From NCBI GenBank assembly GCA_009691765.1, contig SIAO01000002.1:64467-128466 (forward strand): a DNA stretch of 64,000 nt, read 5' to 3'. This stretch comes from Planctomycetota bacterium. GTDB taxonomy: Bacteria > Planctomycetota > GCA-002687715. This document shows positions 1-7,675 of the stretch, in pieces (positions within the stretch are counted from its first letter, which is position 1; every line of letters begins with the position of its first letter). The translations under genes were made by a program, and so were the position numbers. A model generated the notes under the pieces. The model was not told the DNA's origin, made no database searches, and was given only the letters and a program-made list of their open reading frames with translations.

Positions 1-2
1 TC

Positions 3-485
3 TTGCTGTCTTCGATCATGTTGGTGCTCATCGGCCTCGGCGGGTTTCTCTCACTCAGCATGGTCCCCGCCGCGATTGCTGTGGAACGCCGCGGCACCTA
101 CGACTCGATCGGAAAGTCCTTCAACTACATTCTCGCGCGACCCATCGTGGTGCTCGCGAACGGGCTGCTCGTCTTCGCACTCGTTTGGCTGCTGAAGGAC
201 TTGTTCCTCGGGCAGCGTGTCGTGGAACAGATCCTCGAGTTCACAGCGGTGCCGTTCTGGACCAACGAAACCTACGAGGCGATTCTGCGCGGGCAAGTTG
301 AGTCCCTCGAAGGCTTTGAGTGGTTCTGCGCCTCGGTCCACAGTCTCGTGCTGCGCATCTACGACTTGCTGGTGCGCGGACTGCTGCTCAGTTTCATCTT
401 CGGCGGAGGCACGTCGCTCTTCCTCATTCTGCGCCGCGACATTGACGGTTTGGATGAGGCTGAAATCGCACGCGAAAGCATGTGA
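3..485 (+). CDS. Integral membrane protein of unknown function (5' end outside window)
   Basis: Reading frame enters from the left edge and ends at TGA 483-485, so only the last ~160 residues are visible. They contain about three hydrophobic segments: one at the very start (SIMLVLIGLGGFLSLSMVP), one near PIVVLANGLLVFALVWLL, and one near LLVRGLLLSFIFGGGTSLFLIL. The tail is short and acidic (RRDIDGLDEAEIARESM). No family motif was recognised in the visible part. The pattern of a polytopic inner-membrane protein with a cytoplasmic tail is clear; function is not. It converges on the minus-strand gene that ends at 501, with only 15 bases between them. Confidence 0.75.
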   Translation: MLSSIMLVLIGLGGFLSLSMVPAAIAVERRGTYDSIGKSFNYILARPIVVLANGLLVFALVWLLKDLFLGQRVVEQILEFTAVPFWTNETYEAILRGQVESLEGFEWFCASVHSLVLRIYDLLVRGLLLSFIFGGGTSLFLILRRDIDGLDEAEIARESM

Positions 486-500
486 AGCGCAGCAGGCCCT

Positions 501-1082
501 TCAGCTCGTGCGCGTCCAACAGGTGAGATTGCCGAGTGCCGCCGCACTGAAGCCAGGCAATGTGCCGAGATTAAGCGCAGTATCCGGCGCCGCGATGACC
601 AGCGTGACTCTCTCGCCAAGGAACTGAAGTGCGCTGTGCGCTTGCTCCGCGAGCGTGCCTCGTCCGACCCCTGCGCCCACTGGCCCCAGTTCCACGCCGA
701 TGAGCACGACGCCTTGCGACTCATGCGCTAACGCCGCACAGGCCACACCCATCAAGGCCATTTCTACATCTTTGAAAGTTGCGCCACTGCTCTCGCTCTT
801 AGGGTCGCTACACGCCACGCCGACGAGCACGCGGTCCGCAGCAGACCCGAAACATTCGCAGCCAAGTGACAGCGCGCGACTCCCTACGACACGCGCGGTC
901 CCAGCAGCGCGGCGTGTCATCCCTTGCGGAACAGCGCCCAGCCAAACGACGACATCGTCCACGTTGTCACCATCCACAGCACTCAGCGATTCCACACGCA
1001 AAGCACCAGCGCCAGCATGCAAATGCCGCAACCAGTCGACGGGACCAGCACTGAAAAAACCCGGAAGCAGGTGCGCGTCCAT
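501..1082 (-). CDS. Hypothetical protein, last gene of the plsC-fumC-yqgE operon
   Basis: 193 residues from ATG at 1082 (MDAHLLPGFFSAGP), only 3 bases after the yqgE stop, so almost certainly co-transcribed and translationally linked. There is no signal peptide or membrane segment. The sequence is rich in Gly, Ala and Val, with several short hydrophobic strands (VVLIGVELG, VTLVIAAPDTA) that suggest an alpha/beta fold. I do not recognise a family and see no catalytic motif. Operon position after a YqgE/AlgH gene is the only functional hint. Confidence 0.6.
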   Translation of the reverse strand: MDAHLLPGFFSAGPVDWLRHLHAGAGALRVESLSAVDGDNVDDVVVWLGAVPQGMTRRAAGTARVVGSRALSLGCECFGSAADRVLVGVACSDPKSESSGATFKDVEMALMGVACAALAHESQGVVLIGVELGPVGAGVGRGTLAEQAHSALQFLGERVTLVIAAPDTALNLGTLPGFSAAALGNLTCWTRTS

Positions 1083-1085
1083 GGT

Positions 1086-1649
1086 TCAGTTCAGCCGTGC
1101 GAGGTCGATGAAGTTCGCGTTCGTGCCGCCGGGAAGCAAAGAACGAATGGACATTTCGGCCCATAGATCATCGTCGGTTCCAAACGGCGCCTGCGACCCA
1201 CAGGCTACGACGGCCCACGAGCCCTCACGGATCTCTGCTTCCAATTGGCCCGTGCCCCATCCAGCGAAACCCGCATAGCAGCGGTACACATCGCCGTCGA
1301 CGTCAGGCCCCGCCGCTTCCACGAGCCGCTTAGTGAACGCAGCGCCGCCTGCAAACCAAAGCCCGTCCATGACCGGTTCAGAAACTTGTTCAAGCGCCTG
1401 CAAGCGATGCAACATCCACAACGTTTCCGTTTCAACGGGCCCACCACGCCACAAACGCTCTTCACGACCTTTGGAGAGATCCGGCAGTGCCTTGCGCAGT
1501 GGCAACTTGCCCGCGCGATTGAGGATTAAACCGAAGGCCCCCGCTTCGGACGAGTAGCGACAAAGCAGCACCACCGTGCGGCTGAAATTCGCATCGTGCA
1601 AACTGGGCGCCGCCACGAGCAATCTTCCACTTGCGGGTGCTGCTGACAT
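1086..1649 (-). CDS. yqgE: YqgE/AlgH family protein (DUF179)
   Basis: 187 residues. The start ATG at 1649 (MSAAPASGRLLVAAPSL) lies 2 bases after the fumC stop. Features of the DUF179 family are visible: the N-terminal G-LLVAAPSLHDANFSRTV block, the FGLILNR segment, WRGGPVETETLWMLH, and the CYAGFAGWGTGQLE-EI-EGSW block near the C terminus. This family of small cytosolic proteins is widespread and has been linked to transcriptional control (AlgH) in pseudomonads, but its biochemical role is unsettled. The frame stays open upstream inside fumC; that extension overlaps fumC and lacks family similarity, so the internal ATG is preferred. Confidence 0.9.
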   Translation of the reverse strand: MSAAPASGRLLVAAPSLHDANFSRTVVLLCRYSSEAGAFGLILNRAGKLPLRKALPDLSKGREERLWRGGPVETETLWMLHRLQALEQVSEPVMDGLWFAGGAAFTKRLVEAAGPDVDGDVYRCYAGFAGWGTGQLEAEIREGSWAVVACGSQAPFGTDDDLWAEMSIRSLLPGGTNANFIDLARLN

Positions 1650-1651
1650 GG

Positions 1652-3058
1652 TCACGCTTGGTCCGGATGGATCATGTTGCGGGGGTCCAACACCTTCGCG
1701 AGTTGCTCCGCCGGCAACACAGCGCGAGCCAACGCCACTTCGCGCACCGTGCGGCGCGTTTTCCAAGCGTCTTTGGCGATGTCCGCGGCGGCTTCGTAAC
1801 CGATGAGCGGCGCGAGACTCGTGCACATCGCGAGCGAGCCTTCGATCAACCCTTCGCAACGCTCCACATCAACTTCAATACCGCGCACGCACTTTTCTTC
1901 GAACGCAGTGACGCCGCCGGCAAGCAGCTCGACACTATCCAACACGTTGATCGTCATGACCGGGATCATGACATTGAGTTCGAACACGCCACTCTGACCG
2001 CCCACAGTGACCGCAACATCGTTGCCCATCACCTGCGCGCACACCATGGTCATGGCTTCGGCAATCACAGGGTTCACTTTGCCCGGCATGATGGATGAAC
2101 CAGGCTGCGTCGCAGGCAGAGCCAACTCGCCAATGCCGCAGCGCGGGCCTGAAGACAGCCAGCGAACGTCGTTCGAGATCTTCATCAAAGACACCGCCAC
2201 CACCTTCAACGCGCCACTCATTTCGACCATGGCGTCGCGGGAGCCCTGAGCCTCGAAGTGGTTTTCCGCTTCGCTGAAGCGCAATCCTGTCTGCTTAGAA
2301 AGCCGCGCAATGGTGAGCCGCGCGAAATCTTTGTGAGTGTTGATGCCGGTGCCCACCGCGGTGCCGCCAAGCGCCAGCTCGCACAGACGCGGCATGGCGG
2401 CATCAATGCGCTGACGCGCGCGTGCGATCTGCGTTGCCCAACCAGAAAACACTTGGCCCATCGTCACAGGGGTCGCGTCTTGCAAATGTGTGCGCCCGAT
2501 CTTCATGACCGTCGCAAACTGCTCGGCCTTGGCGCGCAGTGTGTTTTCTAAACGCTCAAGCGCAGGCAAGAGCGCTTCTTGCAAGCGCATCGCGGCCGAC
2601 ACATGGCTGGCCGTGGGGATCACGTCGTTGCTCGACTGCCCCATGTTCACGTGGTCGTTCTGATGCACAGGGCGCTCTTTGGCCGGGGCCGTGCGCAATC
2701 CCGCCACTTCGTTAGCGCGCGTCGCAATGACCTCGTTGGCGTTCATGTTGGTGCTGGTGCCCGAACCAGTCTGATACACATCGAGGATGAACTGAGCATC
2801 GAGCGTGCCTTGCGCTACTTCATCGGCAGCCTGCGTAATCAAAGCGCAGCGACGCTCGTCCAATTTGCCCAGCTCCTTGTTCGTTTCCGCGGCGCAGCGC
2901 TTGATCAATCCCAGCGCGCGAATGAACGAGCGCGGAAAACGGCGTCCGGAAATGCCCTGGAAATTGAGATGCGCCCTTTGCGTCGATGCGGCCCAGTAGG
3001 CCTCCAACGGCACCGCCATCTCGCCCATGCTGTCTTTTTCGATTCTCGTCTGGCTCAT
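1652..3058 (-). CDS. fumC: Class II fumarate hydratase
   Basis: 468 residues, normal for the class II (iron-independent) fumarases that interconvert fumarate and L-malate in the TCA cycle. Diagnostic stretches are visible: TQRAHLNFQ near residue 28, SGTSTNMNANEV near 100, GRTHLQDATPVTMGQ near 190, and the superfamily signature GSSIMPGKVNPV near 320, which carries the catalytic serine loop. It starts with ATG at 3058 and overlaps the stop of the upstream acyltransferase gene by 4 bases, so it is part of a minus-strand operon that continues into yqgE. Other lyases of the same superfamily (aspartase, argininosuccinate lyase) are less likely because the THLQDATPVT and NMNANEV blocks are fumarase-like. 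Confidence 0.96.
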   Translation of the reverse strand: MSQTRIEKDSMGEMAVPLEAYWAASTQRAHLNFQGISGRRFPRSFIRALGLIKRCAAETNKELGKLDERRCALITQAADEVAQGTLDAQFILDVYQTGSGTSTNMNANEVIATRANEVAGLRTAPAKERPVHQNDHVNMGQSSNDVIPTASHVSAAMRLQEALLPALERLENTLRAKAEQFATVMKIGRTHLQDATPVTMGQVFSGWATQIARARQRIDAAMPRLCELALGGTAVGTGINTHKDFARLTIARLSKQTGLRFSEAENHFEAQGSRDAMVEMSGALKVVAVSLMKISNDVRWLSSGPRCGIGELALPATQPGSSIMPGKVNPVIAEAMTMVCAQVMGNDVAVTVGGQSGVFELNVMIPVMTINVLDSVELLAGGVTAFEEKCVRGIEVDVERCEGLIEGSLAMCTSLAPLIGYEAAADIAKDAWKTRRTVREVALARAVLPAEQLAKVLDPRNMIHPDQA

Positions 3059-3789
3059 GACATGACCTCTTCAGACTGCTGTGCACCAACCTTGCGGTGC
3101 ATGCCCATCTGTGCAGGTGGGATCCAATGTGCTTCCAACGCCGCCTGCACGCGAGCGAGGACACTTGCAGCGCTGTCCGTGATTTGCGGCACAAAGCCGG
3201 GGCAGAACTCCACCACGACTCTGCGCCGAAACAAGCGCTTGCGAGCATACGAAATTGCCGTCGGCACCACGCAAACCGGAATGCCCGCCATCAAGACTGC
3301 AAGCGCGCTCTCGACTTCAAGCGTGCCTTTCATGCCGCGCAAGGCGCCAGCATCGCGTGTGCCTTCTGGAAACACCACCAACACACCGCCGCTTGCCAGC
3401 ACTTCCCGACGCGTGTCTTCAGCTACAGCATTCACGCGGCGCATGGTCTCAAGAGCGGCAGCCCTATCTCCGCTGCGCTCCGCGAGGCGCCGCACTTCTT
3501 TGGGGCGCATCACTGGGAAGCCACCGAGGCGGCACAACAGCGGGCTCAACGGCCCGAGCAGGCGATAGCCGATGAACGAACCCATTTGGAAATGCGGCAG
3601 GCGGCGCATGCGGGTGCGGCTCAAGTGTCCGAGCAGCAAGATGTCGAAAGCGCTCGCGTGCTTCGCGCAAAGCAACACCGGGCCCGTGGTGAGATGGCAA
3701 ACGCCTCGCACTTCAAGCGCGAGACGCAGATGCCACAGCCAGCGCGGCAGTATTTCGCAGAGTCGCCAGAGCAGCGGCCAGATGCGCAT
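3055..3789 (-). CDS. 1-acyl-sn-glycerol-3-phosphate acyltransferase (PlsC-like)
   Basis: 244 residues. The acyltransferase HX4D motif appears as HASAFD around residue 64, followed by the FPEGTRD block near 140 and VCVVPTAISYARK near 175, the standard order for lysophosphatidate acyltransferases. A basic/hydrophobic N terminus (MRIWPLLWRLCEILPRWLWHLRLAL) suggests peripheral or single-pass membrane attachment. The expected role is transfer of an acyl chain to the sn-2 position in phosphatidate synthesis; acylation of another acceptor cannot be excluded. It is the first gene of the operon with fumC (4-base overlap). A TATCAC hexamer ends 6 bases before the ATG, a near match to the leaderless promoter pattern seen elsewhere in the window. 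Confidence 0.88.
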   Translation of the reverse strand: MRIWPLLWRLCEILPRWLWHLRLALEVRGVCHLTTGPVLLCAKHASAFDILLLGHLSRTRMRRLPHFQMGSFIGYRLLGPLSPLLCRLGGFPVMRPKEVRRLAERSGDRAAALETMRRVNAVAEDTRREVLASGGVLVVFPEGTRDAGALRGMKGTLEVESALAVLMAGIPVCVVPTAISYARKRLFRRRVVVEFCPGFVPQITDSAASVLARVQAALEAHWIPPAQMGMHRKVGAQQSEEVMS

Positions 3790-3831
3790 GCCAGCGTGAT
3801 AGCACAGCTTGCGCTATGGTGCGCGCTCATC

Positions 3832-4689
3832 ATGCCGCGCCTCTGCTTGCTCGCTGCTGCTTTGCTCTTCTCTACGGCCGGAGTGGCCGTGAAAGGCAAT
3901 GGCTTCAGCACAGCGCAAATCGGTTGTTTTCGCGCTGTAGTGGCTGTGTTGACGCTCCTGCTCTTGGTGCCGGAAACGAGACGGCGACCAGACCGCGGCG
4001 CAGTGCTGCTGGCATTGGTGTATGGCGGCTGCATGGCGACCTTCGTGATCGCGACACGCCTCACCTACGCGGCCAATGCCATCTTCTTGCAATCCACCGC
4101 GCCGCTGTGGTTGTTGTTGCTCGGCCCGTTGGTGCTGCACGAACCGATGCGGCGTCGCGACCCACTCTTGCTACTGATGATGGCCGGCGGATTGATCCTG
4201 CTCTTCACAGCAGAAGCCGAAAGTGCAGCACACGCTCCAAATCCTGGACTCGGCAACATCGTGGCCATCGCGTCGGGGCTGTTCTGGGCCATCACTCTGC
4301 TGGGACTGCGTCGGCGCGCACGAGATGGAGTGCCCACCGGCCCTGTAATCTTGATGGGCAATGTGGCGGCGATCCTCTACTTCGCGCCCTTCGCCTTCCC
4401 TGTGGAAGCCGAAAGCACTGGCTCTTGGATTGGCATCTTCTGGCTCGGTGCCGTTCAGATCGGTCTGGCCTACATGCTCTTGGTACGCGGCCTTGCCAAA
4501 GTGCCAGTGCTGCAGGCTGCAATGTTGATGCTGATCGAACCAGTCCTGAACCCCATGTGGGCTTGGCTCGTGCATGACGAGCGTCCGCATGAACAAGTGA
4601 TTCTCGGAGGCGCTATCATCCTCGCCACCACGCTCGCAGACGCAGCAATTTCGGCACACGCCGCGCGCGGTACAAAAAGGAACGCATGA
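3832..4689 (+). CDS. EamA/DMT superfamily transporter
   Basis: 285 residues with about ten hydrophobic helices and two internally similar halves, typical of EamA (DUF6) metabolite exporters. Characteristic stretches are the N-terminal LLAAALLFSTAGVAVKG, FRAVVAVLTLLLL, and the second-half motif IEPVLNPMWAWLVHDERP followed by an Ile/Leu-rich last helix. The substrate is unknown. The frame is open far upstream, but ATG 3832 is chosen because the preceding part overlaps the divergent acyltransferase gene and lacks membrane character. A TATGGT hexamer at 3815-3820 is a plausible -10. It overlaps the following doxX by 4 bases. Confidence 0.88.
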   Translation: MPRLCLLAAALLFSTAGVAVKGNGFSTAQIGCFRAVVAVLTLLLLVPETRRRPDRGAVLLALVYGGCMATFVIATRLTYAANAIFLQSTAPLWLLLLGPLVLHEPMRRRDPLLLLMMAGGLILLFTAEAESAAHAPNPGLGNIVAIASGLFWAITLLGLRRRARDGVPTGPVILMGNVAAILYFAPFAFPVEAESTGSWIGIFWLGAVQIGLAYMLLVRGLAKVPVLQAAMLMLIEPVLNPMWAWLVHDERPHEQVILGGAIILATTLADAAISAHAARGTKRNA

Positions 4690-5102
4690 GAGAAACCTCA
4701 AAATCTGGGCTGCAAGATGCAGGCTTGCTCATCATTCGCGCGATGGTGTCCGTGGTTCTCATCTACCACGGCTCGCAGAAGCTCTTCGGTTGGTTTGGCG
4801 GCGACGGATTCGAACCGTTCGCAAAGTTCGTCGAGACACTGAGCCTTCCTGAGTCGCGCATCATGGCCTATGCCGCAGCGGTGTCCGAGCTTTTCGGAGG
4901 CTTGCTCTTACTTCTGGGCCTTGCCGGGCGTTGGCCTGCACTGCCCATGGCTATCACTATGAGCGTAGCCGTTTGGAAGCTGCACATGAACAGCTTCAGC
5001 GGTGCTGGCGGAGCTGAGTACCCGCTCACGTTGGGTGTCGTGCTCATAGGACTCCTGTTCACCGGACCTGGTGGCATCACCCTCATGCGATTCTTCAGGT
5101 GA
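4686..5102 (+). CDS. DoxX family membrane protein
   Basis: 138 residues with four predicted membrane helices. The DoxX-family hallmarks are visible: LIIRAMVSVVLIYHGSQKLFGWFGG at the N terminus (split here only for reading), EPFAKFVETLSLP, and the middle helix with ELFGGLLLLLGLAGRWPAL. Members are small inner-membrane proteins, some tied to quinol or thiosulfate oxidation or oxidative-stress complexes, but most have no defined reaction. It sits between an EamA exporter and an exonuclease III gene, with 4-base overlaps at both ends, so the three genes form an operon without an obvious shared pathway. Confidence 0.9.
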   Translation: MRETSKSGLQDAGLLIIRAMVSVVLIYHGSQKLFGWFGGDGFEPFAKFVETLSLPESRIMAYAAAVSELFGGLLLLLGLAGRWPALPMAITMSVAVWKLHMNSFSGAGGAEYPLTLGVVLIGLLFTGPGGITLMRFFR

Positions 5103-5935
5103 GCGAGCCCGCCCCTGCACCACGCGCGAGAAAACGCACGCGCATCGCCATCTGGAATGTCAACGGCCTACGCTCTTGCAACACCAAAGGTTTTGCGAAG
5201 TGGCTGGCGCGCGTGCATCCCGACATTCTCGGTTTGCAAGAAGTGCGTGCGTTCCCAGAAGCACTTCCCATCGGTGAATATGCCGCGATGGGGTATCTGT
5301 GCGCCTTCAATCCTGCGGTGAAGCCCGGATATTCCGGCACGGCGGTGTTTGCACTGGAAGAACCGAAGAAGCTGACCAAGTTGGACATCCCGCGCTTCGA
5401 CCGCGAAGGCCGCGTGCAAGTTGCAGACTTCGGTGAGTTCATCTTCATCAATGCCTACTTCCCCAAGGGTTCAGGGACTGCGCGCGACAACAGCCGCATT
5501 CCATTCAAGCTGGCTTTCGACATTGCGGTGCGCGATCTGGCAAGGCGCTACTTGCGTGCGGGGCGCCATGTCATCGTGGCTGGCGACTTCAACACCGCGC
5601 ACACCGAACTCGATTTGAAGAATTGGAAATCCAACGCGAAGTCTTCCGGATTCATGCCTGAAGAGCGCGCCAGCGTAGACATGTGGTTGCACGCAGGCTT
5701 TCGCGATGTCTTTCGCGATGCGCACAAAGGTGAAGACGGGCATTACTCGTGGTGGAGCCAGCGCCAAGGCGCGCGAGCCCGCAATGTGGGCTGGCGCATC
5801 GACTACTTCCTTGTGTCCGTGTCTCTCGCACCACGCGTGAAGCGCGCGTGGATTGACAAGAAAGTGAAAGGCTCGGACCACTGCCCTGTGCTGATCGAGA
5901 TCGCTCCGGCACCAGTGTCGAAGCGTGCCCGATAA
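5099..5935 (+). CDS. xth: Exodeoxyribonuclease III / AP endonuclease
   Basis: 278 residues starting at GTG 5099, inside a GTGA overlap with doxX. The endonuclease/exonuclease/phosphatase fold is clear: IAIWNVNGLRS near residue 16 (metal and active-site Asn), ILGLQEVRA with catalytic Glu48, VAGDFNTAHTELDLKN near 160 (the Asp-Asn pair), VGWRIDYFLVS near 235 and GSDHCPVLIEI near 262 with the catalytic His. Predicted to cleave at abasic sites and to act as a 3'-5' exonuclease in base-excision repair, in the cytoplasm. The first 13 residues (SEPAPAPRARKRTR) are a basic extension upstream of the conserved fold. Confidence 0.94.
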   Translation: MSEPAPAPRARKRTRIAIWNVNGLRSCNTKGFAKWLARVHPDILGLQEVRAFPEALPIGEYAAMGYLCAFNPAVKPGYSGTAVFALEEPKKLTKLDIPRFDREGRVQVADFGEFIFINAYFPKGSGTARDNSRIPFKLAFDIAVRDLARRYLRAGRHVIVAGDFNTAHTELDLKNWKSNAKSSGFMPEERASVDMWLHAGFRDVFRDAHKGEDGHYSWWSQRQGARARNVGWRIDYFLVSVSLAPRVKRAWIDKKVKGSDHCPVLIEIAPAPVSKRAR

Positions 5936-5940
5936 TTGGA

Positions 5941-7674
5941 TCAAGAGCCTGGCAGCGTTTCCGAAACGCGTCCGCCTTTCAGCGCGTCGTAGGTGAAGCG
6001 ACCTCGTGGAGCGCTGCCGTCCGCGGTGCTCACCCACCATTCGAGAATGACGCGGCCATGGCCCGCCACTCCGCCCGGGACTTGCAGCCGCTCAGCACGA
6101 TGTTCCTGCCGTTCGAGTTGCTCGTCGTGCACTGGACCGCTGATGATGCCGCCAGCAAGCACCTTAAGTTCGCCTTCAAGCGTGGCGAGATCGGGGCGAA
6201 CCACCGCACGCTTGCGGGCCAACGCGGCGATGGTCGGAATGAGCTTCTTGTTGTGCACTTCAGCGCGCACTTTCCATAGGCCAGCACCTGCTTTGGTGAC
6301 ACTCAGCATCGGCACTTCCAAGTGCGGCATCTCCGCTGCGTGATACAGCGTGAACGCCATGTTGCGATGGCAGAGTTCTTCGAGCATGAAGGGCGGTGGG
6401 ACTCGTGAAGATGTTTTGGCAAAGCCGCCGACTTCGATGTCGCCATGTTTCGGATGCTTGATGGCCGTCCACGGGCGCAGGTTCTTGCCGAGCTCCATGC
6501 GCTCGTCCCATTCAAGTCGCGACTTCTGTGAGTTTTCTTGATCGCCCGCGGAGCCGCCGCCGTACTGCGCATCGGCCCAAAGTTCGTTGGTGAATCCGAA
6601 GATGCCCAGGTTTTCAAACGCCCACGTGATGCTTCCGCCATGCACTTGGTACAGGTCCTTCCAGATGATCATGTAGCGATAGTGCGGGAGCATTTTTTCA
6701 CCTGCTTTACCGAGCTCGTCATACACAGCGACATCTTGTGAGGGGTATTCGGGGATCGTCTCCGCGCCGGGGCCGCGCAAGATCATGCCGCCATTGTTGT
6801 GGTAGCTCTGCAACGCAGCGATGTTTGGATGCGCGCGCAGGAAATCGCCCACGCAGCGGGTCTCTGGCCAGCAGAAGGGATATGGCCCCGCTCCACCCTG
6901 CAACCAATCGGGTTGCCAATCTGAAGGCCAGTTGCGATTCATGTCGTAGCCGCCAGGGCCGTCTTCATTCACTGCGCCATCACCATCGTTATCAATGCCT
7001 TCTTGACCAAGCATGATGTGAGTGCCTTGCACGCCGGGTTTGACGCGTTTCATCAAGCGCACGTCATCAGGGTCAATAATGTGTGTGCCACCACTGGCCA
7101 CGCACATACGCATTTGAGTGATGGAACCATCGCCATCAAGGTCGTCGGGGCCGTCCTCATCGAGGAGTCCATCACGATCGTTGTCCGTCGCGCCTTTGCC
7201 CGAGCGCGAACTCGAAGCGGTGTTGGCATCGTGAAACCAGAATTCGCGACCATCAGGGTTCATGCTCGGCAACACATAGAACGCCGCTCGAGCGAGCAAC
7301 TCGCGCACGCGCGGCAAACGCTCGCGGTTTTCCAGCAAGTACCAAAGCGTATACAGGCATGCCTCCGTGCCTTGGATCTCGTTGCCATGGATGTTGGCGT
7401 CAATCCACATCGCGGGCTTGGTTTCCGCTGCTGAGCCAGCAGGGTCGTTGATGGTCGCCAGCCACATCTCGCGGCCTTCCACGCTCGTCCCAAGGCTGCT
7501 GAGCTTCATCCAGCCAGACGACCCCGCTTCCATGAGCTTCAACGCTTCGGTCATTGCGCCGTAGTCGTAAAAACGGTTCCACTCCAGTTTCAATTGAGGC
7601 ACATGCGTGGGCGGAATCTGTTGCGCCAAGGTGCACGTTGCGCAAAACAGCAATGCGAATGCGATTCTGCTCAT
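5941..7674 (-). CDS. Secreted M14 family zinc carboxypeptidase
   Basis: 577 residues with a signal peptide (MSRIAFALLFCATCTLAQ). M14 zinc-site residues can be placed: His96 and Glu99 in IDANIHGNEIQGTE, and His292 in LQSYHNNGG. The substrate-binding Asn-Arg is in YDMNRNW (245-249) and the candidate catalytic Glu is Glu364 in GFTNELW. Two Asp-rich calcium-loop-like insertions, DNDRDGLLDEDGPDDLDGDG (164-183) and IDNDGDGAVNEDGPGG (227-242), interrupt the fold; such insertions are common in secreted planctomycete proteins. The C-terminal part (from about 430) looks like a beta-sandwich. Predicted to remove C-terminal residues from peptides outside the cytoplasm. It follows the next upstream gene, a catalytically degenerate paralogue, with a 1-base gap. 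Confidence 0.9.
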   Translation of the reverse strand: MSRIAFALLFCATCTLAQQIPPTHVPQLKLEWNRFYDYGAMTEALKLMEAGSSGWMKLSSLGTSVEGREMWLATINDPAGSAAETKPAMWIDANIHGNEIQGTEACLYTLWYLLENRERLPRVRELLARAAFYVLPSMNPDGREFWFHDANTASSSRSGKGATDNDRDGLLDEDGPDDLDGDGSITQMRMCVASGGTHIIDPDDVRLMKRVKPGVQGTHIMLGQEGIDNDGDGAVNEDGPGGYDMNRNWPSDWQPDWLQGGAGPYPFCWPETRCVGDFLRAHPNIAALQSYHNNGGMILRGPGAETIPEYPSQDVAVYDELGKAGEKMLPHYRYMIIWKDLYQVHGGSITWAFENLGIFGFTNELWADAQYGGGSAGDQENSQKSRLEWDERMELGKNLRPWTAIKHPKHGDIEVGGFAKTSSRVPPPFMLEELCHRNMAFTLYHAAEMPHLEVPMLSVTKAGAGLWKVRAEVHNKKLIPTIAALARKRAVVRPDLATLEGELKVLAGGIISGPVHDEQLERQEHRAERLQVPGGVAGHGRVILEWWVSTADGSAPRGRFTYDALKGGRVSETLPGS

Positions 7675-7675
7675 G

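Noticed and set aside
3097-3831. Long upstream extension of the EamA transporter frame
   Set aside because: It is antisense to the acyltransferase gene, low-complexity in composition and has no membrane segments; high-GC codon bias commonly keeps such frames open.
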